From: Plutella xylostella
Taxonomy: Eukaryota; Arthropoda; Insecta; Lepidoptera; Plutellidae
Reading direction: 5' to 3'
NCBI RefSeq assembly: GCF_932276165.1
Contig: NC_064012.1
Span: 7,695,501 to 7,759,500, forward strand
DNA length: 64,000 nucleotides
Shown: positions 11,587 through 26,500 of the stretch, one piece after another
Numbering within the stretch: position 1 is the first letter of the stretch
Layout of the letters: the number at the start of each line of letters is the position of its first letter
Notes under the pieces: model-generated
Database searches by the model: none
Told to the model about the DNA's origin: nothing
The model's input: only the letters and a program-made list of their open reading frames with translations
Translations under genes and position numbers: made by a program

Positions 11587-14500
11587 CTGGAAAACGTGAA
11601 TAATACATGTGTTATTTACGAACGTTCACTAATAGCCATATCTAACGAAGTAAATGAAAATGTAAACTTTTAGAAAACACATTATAGAGATTTCTAGATT
11701 TCAATGAAACATAGGAAATGATCCAATTACAAAATTATCGACATCCTTTTGGGAACTACAATGCCAATGCCACAGCATAACGAAACTTATTGTAAGTAAT
11801 ACAAAGATACAATACTTGTTTATAGAAACCAATTAGGTATTATTATAATAAAATTCTCCAAAGTTTTATTTTCGAGACTTTAATGAGTCAATAAATATAT
11901 ATACTATTTCTAATAGGTATTTGAAAATATATAAATAATTGCGCCTGTTGCATATTGATGAAAAAAAATAAGAGGTTATAAAGAGCGTAATGACTACAAT
12001 AAAATAAACGAATAGCCACCGAGTGGTCAAGTCAACGTCAAGCTATGGAGAACTGAGAGGTCAGTAGTGACCAGAATTAAGCTGATCTTAAGTTCCAATA
12101 ATCAGCAATTATATAAAAATTACAATATCTCTAAAAGTGTTGACTTTTATTAAAGAATTATTGAGATATTCTTGTCACTCCTGAGCTGGCCTATCAGCCC
12201 TCCAAGCTATGATGTTCACTTTTGGGACACCTGTATATACAGATACAACTCTGTTGTGAAGCCAGCAAATTAAAATAAGGAGTGATAGTAATTGATAAAT
12301 ACTCATATGAAAGAAAACTATAACTGAAAATCCTTTATTCAATTATTAAGACAAAAACACAGAAATTCATAAAAAATAAAACATATTTTAAATTTTAATG
12401 TAAAAGGTAAATGGATAATGGACTAAAAAATATAACGTAGGTACTATAAATTTCAAAAAAACAGTTTCGCACAGCTAAAACATCGCTGCCCAAAGGTACG
12501 CAAGCAGAGTGAGTTTTAGAACATAATTCGGCTGTTGTTAGATAAGACAGTAAGGTTAAAAAAAGTAAGGTTTCATATAAGATATTAAACTTTTAACATC
12601 CAGCGGAATCCAATCCTATGCTCACGATAACAAGTTGTGGCGCAAGCCCTTTCATGAATAATCCAAGGTTATATTTACCTTTCCCGGGTGTAAGATATGC
12701 GGAGGAATCACATTATCCTCGTCTCCTCCACCTCTTCCGCCATTTATAGTGTTTTCTAGTGTTCCACCCTTTGAATGTGCCTTTGGGTCATGCACTTTAA
12801 ATCTTACTTCCTGGAATGGTTTTAAAATATATTTAAATATTGTAAGGGTTCTGTTATGAATTTATGATAGATAAAAAATATTAAGGCATGTTTTCAAAAT
12901 ATATTACCGAAGGTCTACCCGGTGGACATCTTCCTAACGTTCCCATCTTGGAAAGCGTATGAGGATCACCGAGTGGCGGGCAGTCTGGAGGCAACTTCTT
13001 TTGTTCTGATGCAATTTTCTGCATGGCCACAAATCTTTGCTTTCTCATCTGTATTCTTTTTGCCATATATCCCACAGTAGCGTATTCTGAAAAGAAAGGA
13101 AAACTTATTTCACAACGCGGCCCGATGATAAATTTTAGTAACGAGTATTCTAAATTCCTAACACAAACTTCGCTTGGCACTTGTAATATTCGCAATTAGC
13201 TTGATAAAGATGTCATTCGCTTTCGTGATTATTTTAAAGATGATGTTAAAATTATATTTACCTAATAAGCTGGCAAACACCATGACGAAGCAGGTACCCA
13301 GATATACGTCTATAGACTTGACGTAGGATATTTTTGGTAGAGCAGCGTTGGTGGACGACATTAGCGTGGTCATCGTCAACACTGTCGTCACGCCCAAGGC
13401 AACTCGGGCAGGCGTGGCGTTCCGGTTCAACCAGAACGATACCCAGGATATAATAACAATAAGCCCCGAAGGAATATAAATTTGAATAAGATAGTATCCC
13501 ATTGAACGTACGAACTGTATTTCACAAGCCAGTCTTGAGTAATTTCCTGTGGGAATTTAAAAATGGATCAGTTCGAAGCGTGCAGCATAGTTGCCGTCTA
13601 AAAAGTATATTCAATAATATAAAGATATTTTGAGTGGTATGACTTAGGACATATAATAATATGTATATTTCATTAGGAATAAGTATTTAATTTAAAAATA
13701 GTGACACACACCACACTATGTGATTTTTGTGCACAAATACAAAAGCAGGACGTGAAGAGTACTGTTGTGGTTGTTTCTGTCCAGTGTTAGTCACGGTGTT
13801 CGCTGTCATCCTTATTTTTTAGATGTTTTTACATTTTTTAAGTAGAATCCTTGGATCTTGATACCTGTAGTGAGGGAGATTTCCATGGCCCGCTGGCGAT
13901 GGCCGAGCACCTTGAACTGCGGCAGGGACACCTCGCTGGACACGCCTACCGAGTTGGGCCCCTCGTTCCACTTGTAGCGGATGTCCCGCATCGTGTAGCC
14001 GACTGTGCGCAGCGGACACAAACATGAAATAACCCCAGGCCCATCGCAGTGGGTTTTGCGACACGAGTAGTAGTGATTCGGTCGGGGTGAGAGCGGTTCT
14101 CGCGAGCTGGACCTCGCGCGACTGACATGTCGTGTGTAGCGTGTGTGCTTGTGTCGCGGTACCCAGCGGCTGCACACGGGCTGAAGGAGACGGGGTCAGT
14201 GGCGGGCGGTGGATAGAGAGTGCAAGGGGAGCGGGCGAGGCGATCTGATACCTGTCGTTAACGTAACAACAGTTGCTCGCTGTCGATGCCCGAGCACACG
14301 GAACTGCGGCAGCTGCACCTCGTTGCTCATCCCGACGCTAGCGAGGCCGTCGCGCCAATGGTACCGAATATCGCGCATTGTGTACCCGACTCCGGAGACA
14401 TGCCAAACACACAAAACGCTATCACTTACGCTGCGAAGCATCGCCAGCCCACCCTCACGGCCGCGGCGACGCTGCCGTAGATGGACGCGGGCGCGAATGT

Positions 14501-17500
14501 ATGTATAGCAACACGTGGCTGGGCCGACCCCAGCTAGACGTTTATCAGTGACATGCTCTATCTAACCACTAATGATTCGGATCAACTCGACATAGATGAT
14601 AGAAAAATAAAAATCTAAAACTTCTAAAAGTGAGACATTTAAAAAAAAATGAAGCATTCAATATACATTAAACTAAAAATGATCCATACACAACGTATTT
14701 ACAAAGTTTATAAGATAGATCCTGCATAGAAGAAAATGTATGTGCAAACAAAATATACTATGTGAACTAAATTAATAATAATAACACACAAATGTGTAGC
14801 GAAAAAGCGACAGCGGTGCATCGCTGGGATTGGGTTTGATATGGAGGGCGGCGCGCGTCTGCGCACGGCCCAAGGTGTTGTGCAGACCCGAGTCTCACCG
14901 TCCCCGCTTCCTCCAGCCCGCTCGGCTCCGTGACTCAATCCGCGACTTTCATTAATGCTCGTGAGAACAAGGCTCTATAAAGAACTTAAACGAGTCTGCC
15001 TTCTGCGGGTGCTGTATGCGAGAAGGAGACAGTTCAACCAATGAGAACACAAGGAATTGTCAGCGCGTGTCGTCGGTCGTGCAACTGCACGCTTGTGCTC
15101 ACAGGGTATTTTTGAGTAGCATCTGTGATACAAGAAAGTGGTCACAACACAATGCCGCAAGCCTAGTGATTTAATTGCTCTGTGATTAAATTTCAAATGG
15201 TTTGCTTTGAGTGAGCACGATACACACGTATATATCTCAAATTATGGCTCATATTTATTTTTCTATCATCAACTTAAGTGCATCACAATTTATTAGGTTA
15301 TTATAAGTACAAAATATTAATTTGTACAAATATTCAACTATTTTCTGGGGTTTCTCTAGTTTCATTCCTGATTTAAATTCCATTCATCAATTAATTATTG
15401 AAATAGACAGTTATCACAAAACAAATACTTTATAAATCAGTAGGTAAGTAAACTTGATGTCGATTCTAAAAACAAAATTCTAATGCTAGTGCTGTCAAAA
15501 CTTTAAGTTCATTTAAAATTTAATTTTGTTTTAAACTTGCCTCTACTATAGTTTCCGTAAAACTCATTTGCAATGCCAATTTTTTTAGTTTTTAAATGTA
15601 AAAAATAGATGTTTTGTTTTCAGAATCGACATCAGTTATTATTTAGTGAGTGCATATTATTGATTGTTGCATATAGGTAATTTGGTCATAACACTAAAGG
15701 ATACTAAAGTTTCAGTTAATTATGTTTTGAATATCCTCCATTCAGAAAATATAATATTTTCTTTTTGATAACTTATTTTCAATTTTTAAAACGGCTTGAT
15801 TTTGCCCTTGGACAAAAAACGTAAATGGAAAAAATTCAATGCTTTGCAAAATTTCTCCTAATCATAGGTTAGTACATATTTGCCACCAGTGCAGTGATGG
15901 TAAGACATAACACATTTATTTCTTAGTCAAGATACTTACAACTCTCTATCTCTATATGGCACAGTTGTCGATCCATAGGAAAATACTGCAGGTTCATAGG
16001 ACATGAAGCTGTGATAGTTAATCTGAAATACATTAAAAATAATTTCACTTATCTTATAGAGCTAAGTAAATCATGTCTGAATAATTTGGAAATATATTTA
16101 CTTAAATATTCAAAGTAATTAAATTCGTACTCATACCTGATACTTCTGGTAATAGACCCTGAATAATGGATGCGAATGAATTCGTTGCTCGTAGTAGCTA
16201 TGTGAAAATATGATTGCTTTTCGTTTACAAAAAAAGTATCAGGCACCCATATGTTTTTAATGAATTCAGATCCAACTGATAACGTCTCTACGCCTGGCCT
16301 TTTTTTATACGCTAACCGGGGATCTGTCCAAAACTGCCTGAAGTAAAAATCCAATGTGAAATCCTGAAAATAAATAATTTTATAGTTTTTGTCCAACCAT
16401 GATCAATTATATTGTTTAAACCAAATGTTGATTATATAATGCCCAACATAGTGCACGGCCAATGAATTTACTGTTTCATCACAGTCTAATCAAGAGAATT
16501 CAGGAAACCTCATTTACGAGTATGTAACATTCAAAATAGAATGCACTCGGGATTCGAACCCAACACCGTTTGGTTTCGTTGTGAAACTTTTGCCATGAGG
16601 GCAGTTTGGAGCAATGACATTAATTTCTAACTAAGTGTATGTAAAGCATTATGAAGAATGATTATGATATTTATGGGTTCGTACTCGATTTAAATGGGAA
16701 TTGATTCCTTGGTATCGTATTGTTTTGTGAAAAGAGTATATGTAATATGTATGTAATGGATCATTTTAAACATCTACAGACATTGCATGCTTAGCTCAGG
16801 TTGTCCTAAATTGTTATGGATAACACACACAGAACACACAATTAGATATTTTAAAGAAAGGGTTTTACACAGATGGAAGTTTGAAGCTGGCGTAAAAGAA
16901 CACAATACACATAAAAATACATCTTTTGTTTTGTAAAACTTTTACTAAAGCGAGTAAGACGCATCTTTGAAATGACAATGATAATGGATTGTGCGTTGAA
17001 ATAATAAGGAGACAGCGTCTAAACACAGGGTGAGTCTACAGATGAAGGTGAGTGCTTTTAGAAGAGATTAAGGAAAGGGCTAGGTGAGTGGGTGGCGGCG
17101 CAGTCGCACCCACGGCTCGATGTTCTAGGCAATCCTTTCAAGCTTTACATGCCATCACAGCAGTCCCAGGATGACACTATGTGGGTTCCTGGTCCCGTGA
17201 CTTGGTTACCCCCTCAGGGCCATGGGTCACGTCTCGCTGTGACCTTCCCAACCTTGATTTGGTTTCCACCTTGGGGTCCTTCATCCAAATTTACGCCTAG
17301 CAGCTCATCAGTTTATAACCATGGAACACCGAAATGCATTGTTTTCTTTAGTCATTAATATATGTATATATATATATACGTATTTACTTTACTTTACTAT
17401 AGTTTTACTCACACAGAATGATGATTTAGGGCGGCTCTGTACAACTTGTTATATATATACACAGCCAGTATCAGAGGGTCTAAGAAAGATTGGCAGCAGT

Positions 17501-20500
17501 AGTTATGTCTGAAGAGATCCGTCGGTGTATGTTGATCAGGTTGATCTGGTTTCTTTTTGTTCGAACGACACGGTTTATTAATCTTGGGATCGATCATTAG
17601 TTAAAGTTTGCTTTGTTAAAAATCAACATTTACTTTTTAAGCACAACATTAGATTTGTCGGTCGAACTATGTGAAAAATTTCCCTTGCGCTGTACGCTAT
17701 AGTACGCAATACCTTTTGTTAAACGTGCAATCAGCTCACTGCAAAAAAATATATCTTTTTGTGAATGGCAGTAAAATTTCTGTCATAAAAATTATTATTT
17801 TGCAGTTAGCATTTTCCACATGTTATGTTGAAGATTTATCCTAACTTGTGTGTCAAGGATTTCATTTGAGCAGTTTCGATGTTCCAAGCATCTGAAGGGC
17901 ATGAAAAGATACAATAACAATGAGGAATATATCAACACACATATACGTATAACATACACATCAAACTACTAAGTTAATAACGACAAGAATTAACAGTCGT
18001 CGCAAATCCATAGAGCTTTCGAAAGTTAAACGAATTGTTAACATTAATTTAAATTAAGACACGATTGGAATATCGGCGTGAATGGCATACCATCCTATTT
18101 TTTCAATTATTAAGAACCTCTAAATTTTTTTGAGGTAATACTCACCTGCCGACTTGAATAGAATGAATGAAAATTTAATGAGAAGACGATCAGTATATGT
18201 CTCCATTGTAGGTTATGATCAAATGAAATCAACAGATGTCTATCACCTCTCATACGCAGAACAGCAACTTTGGAGTTACGAGTACTGCTGAACAGACAAT
18301 AATATTCAAGGTCGTACATATCGCATTGCATTTCTTATTATGCTGATTTTGTATTTTTGAAAAGATTTAATTCTGATTTATGAAATCCAACATAATAAAA
18401 AAGCAAAGTGTTCGGACAAGGGCCATCTGCTCCACCAAACGCGGACATGCTCGCAGCCTCGTGACTAGGGCTGCTCGGTCGAGGCCGGTGACTCGGCAGC
18501 GACCGAGTCAAGCGTGAACTGACAGGGACGAGTACCATGAGCACTTCGGAGACGGAGCTGATAGAGAGCACATACATGGTGACGCCCACCTCCACCGGCG
18601 GACCTGCAATCAAGCCCAATCGTGAGTAGCGCGCGCGTCCGGCGCTGTGAAAACCAAACCAGAGGATGGTGACGTGCCCCATCGCCTGTGGGCAAGCGAG
18701 GCGGCGGCGGCGCTTGCGATCGAACCGTGGACACGGGTGCTACGATGGACGGTTTAATGCTGGTGATACTAAGGGAAAAAATCTTGCTATGTATGCGTTG
18801 TGTTTTTTAGTATTGCTATAAAAGATACCATTTTCACTTCAGACAGAGAGCTGATGGAGAGCACGTACATGGTAACCCCCACTTCCACGGGTGGCCCTGA
18901 AAACGATACAATATAGAAATATGATGGACACCAACCATACAGCGAAAGCGATGGCTGTGGACATAGACTACCGAACCATTTGATTTGATCGTGTATTTGT
19001 CCTCGAACTGTGTAATAAACTCAATAATACCTACTGGTTGTTAATAATTATGAATCTGTCAAAAAAATTCAGTACGTAAAATTCACAAAAATATCTGAAT
19101 AAAACCAAGCCTGTCAATAAAGTTACAAGCTTTAGATTTAATAATTAATACAACTTTACTTTATTTTTACACACATACAATGATAAATGAATCAATTGAT
19201 GTAGATGTTTTAAGACTTATAAGCTGTAAGGTTCAGCATCGTATTTTTATGTTTTACCTACAATATATAATTATGTACTAATAACTATTCTAAAAATATA
19301 AATTACTTAGTACTCTTTTGTTGGAAGGTTGAGCCAACATAATAAGAGACTATACTAAGTAGTTCTCCGTAAAATACAAACCATAAACAAAAGTGACAGC
19401 GTAGTAGTCTACCTACTTCATGGAATAATATAATTACTGTTGTTAAGTGCTATTCAATCGATATTTGGTATGAAACTTACATAGAACAACGATGGTGGTC
19501 AAGGTTCATGTCATGTTACAATAAAGGTTATCGATGCTACAGCAGATACGAGACTACTGTCACTTCAACATATAGATTTTTAAAGCTCCATAATATTATA
19601 TCGGTAACTTTATTATTTATCAGGTGAATCATTTAATGTTCATCTTTCAGAGAAATCTCGAGCATAGCACTTTCCATAGCTTGCTGAAAGAATCTAACAT
19701 CCGCAAGAACGTAAGAACGTACGTTTTTACACCACACGTCAAAATCTGTATGACGCTCTGGTAGAAGACCCTTGCGTTCAGACTTTGAGGAATAGTCGAG
19801 GAAATATCTGAGTAAGCTTCCGCTGCCCAACCCAGTAGGATATGCCTTTCAGCCTTCTTGTCGAAGTTTGCTTCTGCCTAGCCGTAAAGTCTGCCGGAGA
19901 GTGGTAGTCATCATGCAGCTCCAACGATCACTGGATCCGGTTTCATTTTAGAATGAACATGACTTTCGTCTTGTCCAAGCTGACTGAGTTTGAGCCAATA
20001 ATCTGCCATTATAACGATATCCGCAAAGCGGCGAACTCTCTTTTGTTACCTGAATAGTGGATTAATCGGTTTTGGGATATCTGTAAGGATTTCGGGAATT
20101 TCATTGTTGTGGGCCAAATCTGTACTACACCCTTCAAAGACCGCTATCAGTGCCAAATAATTACTCGTAAAGCAATACCTAATAATATTAGACCTATTTT
20201 TCAATGAATAGCACACACCCCGGAATTATTAGGTATTTACTTAGAAATAAAACCGGCCTAGTGCGAGTTGGACTCGCGCACTGAGGGTTCCGTACAAAGA
20301 TAAGCTCTCTCAAAAAACAAACTTAACTTTGCAGTTGAAATTATATTTTGCCATACATCGATATACGTCATGGTCAATTCTGCAACTTTAAGTGCCAATT
20401 TCTCCATTGTCGGTTAAAGCATAACCAGGGAGTAGTGGTTGACTTTTGACACATCTCATCTTTCATGAATTTTATATGGAGATAACGTTTAATTTATAAA

Positions 20501-23500
20501 TCAATCCCAGTCGGTTAGATAACCGACTTTGTACAAATTGGCACTAAATGTAAGTTTGTAATCACATATTCGTAAGCTTGTAAAGTCTCCTTATCTGAGA
20601 TAGTTTTCCCTTTAATTTGGTCATATGAACTACATCTGTGATTTTTTTCATATTTTTTGGACTAACCATTTAGCCAGTAGGGGGGGCAAACTTTTGCACT
20701 CTGAAGCTTAATATTTCGTAAACCAAACTCTGAATAAAAAAATGTTTAAAGTATGCCTGTAATATTTTTGAAAGACCTATTCACCATCGAAACAGCGGGA
20801 AAAATATATATTTACCCATTTCTGAGAAAAAGGGTGGTGACATACAGTCGAAAAAACAGATGGACGGACAAAAAAGTGATCGTATAAGAGTTCCTATTAT
20901 TGAGGTATGGAACCCTATAAAACAACCTAGGTATATTCCAAACCAATAGGTATGTTAAAAAATCGTTTATCGTTGAAAATTTTATTGTGTGTTGCGATAC
21001 AAATGGTAGTATCAGAGAAGTAACTGAATTCGCTCAGCTCACAACTCATGAATGAAAGCGATATTTATTAAATATACATGACTCATACTAACCTCCATAG
21101 TTCGGCCTTACTCTTTTGTCATAACTTATACTAAATGAATCCAGTATTGCTGATATATTGACGTCTCCAAACATGCCACCCCCACCTGCACCCCTGAAAA
21201 CAAAATCGAAAAAGGAATTTTCAATTCAGTCTATTATTAATTTTATGATCTTAAAGGGACATTAAAATAGAAATAGCATATCATAATACAGGGTGATTGG
21301 TTATTTGTTGTATTTATAGAGTTAAGTGGGTTGTAGAGAAAGGTATTTTCAGTCGATTTAAATAGTCATCAAATGGTCAGACAAAAAAAAACAATGAAGA
21401 TTTTAAGTAGGTAAAAAAAAATATGGTCCTGGCTGTTATGATTTCAAATCGATTGTGTTGGTGCGGGTTGGTAAGCCAGGCCGCACACCAGGCTTACATT
21501 TGTGGCGCGATAATTGCGGCGCCACATTTTAAACGCGACACATTTTACGCCCCCATACATTTTGTACGTGAGCACGCACACCGAGAATACATTTGTGGCG
21601 CGCGCACTTTGTGGCGAGGCGTCGTCCGCGCCACACGAATTTAAGATCGAACACGTTCGTTTTTTGTGTCGCGTTGGTTTGCAAAAATGAAAGACAACAT
21701 TGAATTTTACGATGAGTTTATTGCAGAGGTTGAAAAAAACCCTGTATTATACAATCACACGCTCAATGATTATAGTAACAGACGGATTACAGAAATTATT
21801 TGGACTAAGATTGGCAATATTTGAAATTTTGAAATTCCCGTACAATGTGCAATCTTGATTAAACGGATGAACCCAATTACGTCTTTATTTTCTCAATCGC
21901 CACATCAAGAAATCTTCGTCATCAGACGATGATGTCGACATTCTCAAAGCGGTGCCACGCTACAACTGTGCCTCAAATGTGCGCCTATACAATACATTTG
22001 TATCTGCATACAATTGTAGCGCAACGATTGTGGCGACGTAAATATCGTAAGACACAAATGTATGCCTGGTGTGCGGCCTGCCTAAGAGTTCTTTATACAA
22101 CACGAAATAAAAACAATACCTATCAATGTAATGCTAGCTAGATTCAGAGCTAAAAGAAAAGCAGTCGTTAATTAAAATTGACGTTTTTAAAAGCTAACGG
22201 GCTACTGTGTAAACCACATCATTAACTTTAACGAATCCTCAAAAAGGCTTTACTACATCCACCCACACATCGCCCTCACCAAAATTTTAATCATACATGT
22301 TCCTCTCAAAGTTCTAATTGCATTAAGATGTTGCCCATTTTGGAAAGAACCACGGCAAGTTTATTATATCAGACTATCCCATTCATTCTTATGCGTAATG
22401 AAAATGTTATATCCTGTTAATGAGGCAAAATAAATAATATAATAAATTATTGTTCATGTGCAGCAAAAAGATTAATATTTTTTTTCATATTTTGCCAGGT
22501 GGCATACATATAATAACAGCACGGCACTAGCGCTGCTACCAATTCGCAAGCGCGTTCCAAAGATTGCCGCGACAACGCTCTATCGATCCGGCCCGGGTGA
22601 CTGCTCTCACTTGCCGTGAAACCCGAGGCTGGATTATTTGTCTATCTATACCTCCGACAATGCATTCTCAGAATGCTTGTGCATGATAGAGTTATGAATT
22701 GACGACGATTCAGTACTTATCGTTTTTAGAACTCAGTGTTAATGACTAATTAAAACAAGGTCCAAGATTCCATGTACCATAATAATTGACGAATTCTAAG
22801 AGCAGCTTTTTCTAAATATTGCCATTTAATTTTCTGTTTCTAAGTGCTTATAGCTGCTATTTTAGCATTAAGTCTACCTTTTGTACAATTATTTATAAAA
22901 GGTATATATTCGTGCAATATTTACTATACATATTTATAAAATTCTTTGTCCTGAATGACTGACCTAGAATCAACGCACAGCCCGGCTAAGTCAAGAAACT
23001 CCTTGCGGTGCATGGGAGCCAACTAAGGAATTTTAAAATTCTCTACTTTAAGGGGTGAAAATGGAGTCTTATACTGTATTTAGAAAAATAATAGTCAAGT
23101 ATAGTTCTATTAATGATTTATGAGTACTTTTTCAAGACTTTTCAATATTCTACAGCTGCAGAGTGAAAGGGTGGTCTAAAGTTTGTATCAGTAAGAAATA
23201 ATAGTTAGACTGACTGTTTTATTAAAAAAATCATTTTTTTTATCTCCATTTCTAGGCCGCACAAGGAATTTACTTTTAGAACTACTTAGATTTTTCTAGA
23301 CGCATCGTTTTTAAATCTGTGTGTTGAAAAAATGTCAAAAATAATTTTCAGGCATCATTCTTTTTTTTTCGCTAGATACCTACCTACTTAAAAACGAAAC
23401 CCAACGTCTCGTCTAGCACGAGGCACGAGTATCGGCCAACATTCCAAGGATATTGCAGCCTCCGGGCCTGTGTCTCATAGACGGCGTGATGCCAGACAGT

Positions 23501-26500
23501 TCAAACCAAACCCTTGCCCTTAGAACAGAAGGTCGTTGACATCTCTGCTGCGCAATTCTGCTTGTGCACGCATTAGAACTGAACACTAAATACCTACGCA
23601 GGCCAACAAAGGACCAAACATATTAAATACGCAGTCCACAACTTTATAATATTATGATGGTAAAATAGTTTTTTACAGTTAATTTTTAATCTTTATGAAT
23701 ACTAAACAGCTCATATCAAGTATAAATTTATAATTAGTCCTGCAGTAGCTGTTATCTTATAAAACTGCAGTCTGCATTAGAATAGTTGTCGACCAAACCG
23801 GATCCTTTTTCTGTTTTTAATATATGACCAAATCCAGGCTTTATACTTATAAATACAAATGATCATCATCATCAATCAAGCCATTATATTATAATGTACA
23901 TGATTGAAAACGATAAAAATCTATTATAACGTTTTTATTTTAAATAATAAATTGTGCGATAACAAAATTTAGTTCATTGTCAAATAATTATAAGTAAAGT
24001 AAAAATGACTGCTACATAAAAAAGCTTTTAAAAATGTTTGTAGCGTGTTCGAACATCGTATCATACACATCGCGTGGTGGACTGTAGTGTGCCGCAACCA
24101 GGTCAAGGATCGAATAATCGTCTTTTGCTATTACAAATCCTAAGATAGACTCAAACTTTTCACTCATAAGATCAAACAATAGTAGTTTTGTACCTAAAAT
24201 AATAAAATACATATACTAATTTATAACCCTATCATTTATAATGTGTCTAAAATTACGATCATAGGATAAAATACACTTTTGTACATACCTTTTCAAAAAC
24301 AACTCTCAACTTTGCGCGGTTTGTTAGCTTGACATTTATGCTACTACTGAAGCTGATGACAGTACTGAGAGAACAATAGTCACCGACATAAAGTGGCAGT
24401 GAGCTAGTCTTAGTGGAGACCACGATTAGGCAAACGCCCTCGGGCTAGATAGACGTGCAAAAAGTAAGGTAGGTACCTAATTATTGGATGCGTAAAGCTA
24501 TAGACAGCATTCATTGCCTTAGTAGAGGCCTACGTCCAGCTGTAAACTATATGTTTTAGAAGACACAATACTAATCAACAACATATCCATAAATTCTATT
24601 TTTTTAAATGAGAAGTAAAAAGTTTATTCTTCACAACAAATAAAAGACCATAACGTTTCGTATTTCGTTAAAAAAAATATATTCCGGTAACAAACACTCG
24701 CTAAAGCACCATCAATCGAAAAGTCAAGTTCCATTTCACTGAAGTGAGGTAATCGAGAAGGAGGACCTCTTGAAACGTGGTTAACTAGGAGTACAATATT
24801 CATTAAAAGAAAAATATAATAAGTTTCACATTTTTATGAGAGATTAATAAAATATCAATGTTTCTTAAAATATTATGGTAGGAAATTATTAGATTAAGCA
24901 GTTTTTGTGTAATACAAGATAGCGGTAAATATTATAAATTATTCGGAAATGGAAATCAGGTATACTGTAGAAAGCATACAAACATAAATTATGTATGAGG
25001 TTGGAACTTTTGAAGAACAGGAAGAAAATATTGTGGAAGTTGAACCAGACAGACCACGTCGAAATATAATACCACCTGCATGGTTGGAAGACTATGTTGT
25101 CAGCATAGCTGAAGTAAATGTTGACGATGAAGATGTATAGATGTTAGATGCAATAAAATCTCATTTGAAAAATTATACTTGGACAATCATAGAAAACGAA
25201 AGAGGAATGAACATAAAGGAGAAATGCTATATTAAAGGTATTTAAAAACAAACGTTTTTTTAAGCCCATGTTGTTCGACGGCTCTCCATAAAGGTTCTGT
25301 AATAAATGATATTCTGCTATCACCTCTTCACATTAATTAAACGACATGCGGGTCTCCCGCGGACGAACTTTTTCAGCTCAGGCTAAAAATAGAATTTGGA
25401 GTTACCCGGGGCAGGTCACTTTAAAAGATTGCAAGACTCTCAATTCTGAACCCTCAGTTTATGTGTTACAGTTCATATTACGGTACAAGTGCATTATTAA
25501 CCGCATCTCTTTCATTCTTTGCTACCTCATATCCGTAACCATAATACACTCGCAAGCAATTAAAAAGTTCCACCCACAAAATGCTGACACCAAATTAATA
25601 AAACATTTTATTTAAACTTTCAACACAATATTTACATTTTTAGTTGGTAATATTTCATGCGCTGTTAAATTTACTTCAACATTGCAGACGGCGTCTATAA
25701 TTACGATAAGATGGAAATAGCATATCCATAATTTTATTATTGGCAGACTTCAAACTTTTTTTGATACTATTAATTAATACTCATTTATTTCAGGCAACTA
25801 ATAGGCCCATAGAAACAATACATAAAATACAATTATTAACATAAATATAACTAATACATAATGTTCTTATACTACTTTAAAAAAATTACTTATAATCTAG
25901 CACTATCGGGGGATTTAATAGTCTTTTTCGCCTCCCTCTAGCGTCGAAACACTATTCCCGCTGGCCAAAAGTCCTTGCTCAGGAGAACCTTCTGATGGAT
26001 CTACTATGTAGGTAGCTATAGTTAATATTTATAACTATAGCTACCTACATAGTAGATCCATCAGTACGAACGATTTAATCATTTTGGCAATTTATATGCA
26101 TCTTTTAGATATCCGATAAACCTCTCGTTTAGCCATTTGTTATGAAGCTATATCATTTTATATTATTATTACAACACGCCTAGCTATTTGTTTAAAAATA
26201 GTATAAAGCTCTATCAATCCTTTACGCTGATGCCGCATCATGTTAGTGTGTGTTATTGCCAGGGGATTTCAATTTAATAAGTGGCTATTTTGCCAGATGG
26301 GTCCATTCCCTAAGTAGAGTTTGGCGTGATAGCCCTTAAGTCGCGTGAACGCTATGTTGCGCCCAGTTGTATATTATGTAAATAGAGCTTTGCGATTCTA
26401 CTGAACAAAGGCAAATATTAAGTTTCAGTTGATGATAAATCCATGTTCGTGTTAGGAATTGGATTTTTTTACGCTATTATTATGAAGTGAAGTAGCGGAA

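Noticed and set aside
14209..14508. 99-codon plus frame
   Set aside because: Antisense to Rdl exon 6d in a GC-rich block.
16540..16605. tRNA-like B box on the minus strand (gggttcgaatcccgag)
   Set aside because: No convincing A box or stem pairing upstream; too little to call a SINE.
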